Of a DNA stretch of 62,000 bases, positions 24,050-62,000 are shown piece after piece (within the stretch, counting starts at the first letter, position 1; each line of letters starts with the position of its first letter). The translations under genes were made by a program, and so were the position numbers. Below the pieces are notes generated by a model, which made no database searches, was not told the DNA's origin, and worked only from the letters and a program-made list of their open reading frames with translations. This DNA is from Glandiceps talaboti (Eukaryota; Hemichordata; Enteropneusta; Spengelidae), in NCBI RefSeq assembly GCF_964340395.1, contig NC_135563.1, positions 2,430,001 through 2,492,000 of the forward strand, in the 5' to 3' direction.

Positions 24050-25107
24050 CCAGATAGTTACTTATGAACAAGTATATAATTACAACTACAGTTATCATTT
24101 ATAAATGGCATTCATTTGTGAATGGTCTGAAGCTAGATTCCTTTTGTGATGGATTTACATACATGATCTGCCTCACTGTGTTTGCATTGATATTTTGTAT
24201 GGTCAAGAACAATACTGTAAGTCGTAGTGATGCTGCGCCACCGTAAGTTAATGTTTTTCAGTAAACATCAACTGATTTTGGGACTATGGTTATGTTACTC
24301 ATTTCCCCCTAGCTAGGGAAAATATTTGCGTTCAGCATGGACTCCTCAGTGCTGTCATACAATATGATGGCAGTCATGATGAATGCAGATGACATTGAAC
24401 AAAGATGAGTATGATATTCTCATTCAGGGCCGTTTTGAGTAATGTCTACTGTACACACATCACTATTATAGCAGTTAGTTTGTGTCTATGCCAATCAGAT
24501 CTCTCGATTTGCACATCAATATATTGGTATAATATATTTCTCATTTAGGGCCACTTTGATACATGCCAACTGTGCTATATCACTATTTCAAATAGCATGG
24601 TAGCATCAGATCTGTAGATTTGCACCATCAATAAACTGGTATAATGCAATCCTTCACAATCTCTGTGTTTCCACAAACTCAATTCCTTGCATTGTTTTTA
24701 GTTGCCCATACTGGAGTAGCATCACAAAACAGTTGTCTGGCAGTTACTAGAGTTATAGAAATGAATGGAGCAGAACAAAAGAATGATCCTATCCAATTCT
24801 TATAACGCTACTGATAAGACAGATGCAAGAAACCTGAGACTGAATCATGAGCCTTTAAATCAGATAGATCTTCATACATATCTTGTTTCCAAATATTAAC
24901 ATAGTTTTTGAAAAAAAAAAACATCACAAACTCTTAAACAACAAAATACCATAATGATGATCGAAGGATGAATATCCACATCCATATCAAATCTGTATCT
25001 TCTTTTACAAAAAATAATTTGTTTTCTTAATTATTATATCCATAGTTTAATCACTTGATATCAGACTTACACACTTTACTCTTCTGATATTTCCTTTGCT
25101 TAGACTG
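24050..25107. other. 3' flank / 3'UTR of the minus-strand gene
   Basis: Two partly similar blocks (ttctcattcagggccgttttga and tctcatttagggccactttga, about 24415-24660) form an imperfect direct duplication of about 130 bp. The part near 25107 is presumably 3'UTR of the zinc-knuckle gene. No canonical AATAAA close to the stop was identified with confidence. Confidence 0.4.

Positions 25108-62000
<36,893 letters not shown>

Overview
This window is animal nuclear DNA, AT-rich and dense with repeats. The genes are split by GT-AG introns of several hundred bases to more than 10 kb, and non-LTR retrotransposon tails, a SINE-like element, a Penelope/GIY-YIG fragment and a broken DDE transposase are present. 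Together with the protein matches this suggests a marine invertebrate bilaterian. The exact phylum cannot be fixed from the sequence alone. By rough addition about one third of the window is tandem minisatellite.

Two protein-coding genes can be supported, arranged tail to tail. (1) Plus strand, 5175-8993: the last three coding exons of exocyst subunit EXOC6/Sec15, with in-phase splice sites and a stop at 8991. Earlier exons lie off the left edge or were not found. (2) Minus strand, 62000 down to 25108: eleven exons splice in frame into 1143 visible residues, with the 5' end off the right edge. The product has a basic, R/G/N/Y-rich N-terminal region, a MIF4G-type domain assembled from seven exons, a SAM-like helical segment, a long acidic/Ser-rich linker, an (S/L)DRSP(R/K) tandem repeat and two perfect CX2CX4HX4C zinc knuckles at the C terminus. 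It looks like an RNA-binding or translation-related factor, but I do not recognise an ortholog.

Layout: 1-1720, 23-bp array with a LINE tail inserted; 3.3-4.4 kb, G-rich minisatellite and a foldback element; 5.2-9.0 kb, EXOC6 exons; 9.0-14.15 kb, probable long 3'UTR or flank containing two arrays (a 28-bp unit carrying GTAAGT, and a 22/27-bp unit); 14.4-17.0 kb, 36-bp and 29-bp arrays; 17-25 kb, gene-poor with transposon fragments; 25.1-62 kb, the MIF4G/zinc-knuckle gene, whose introns hold further arrays.

The most unusual theme is that minisatellites in this gene sit directly against splice sites. The 7.9-kb array at 40.3-48.2 kb carries on the gene's strand roughly 180 copies of a strong 3' splice-site-like motif, and the predicted exon starts inside the first unit. 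The 3.7-kb array at 34.5-38.2 kb (about 88 x 42 bp) begins within the polypyrimidine tract of an acceptor, and every unit carries a perfect octamer ATGCAAAT and a CRE-like TGACGTA. A 66-bp triplication at 30.9-31.1 kb copies the end of an exon together with its 5' splice site, giving nested in-frame alternative donors. Exon 53789-53923 is flanked closely on both sides by arrays, and another array begins 9 nt inside the intron after exon 56485-56554. No tRNA or rRNA gene and no CRISPR array was seen.
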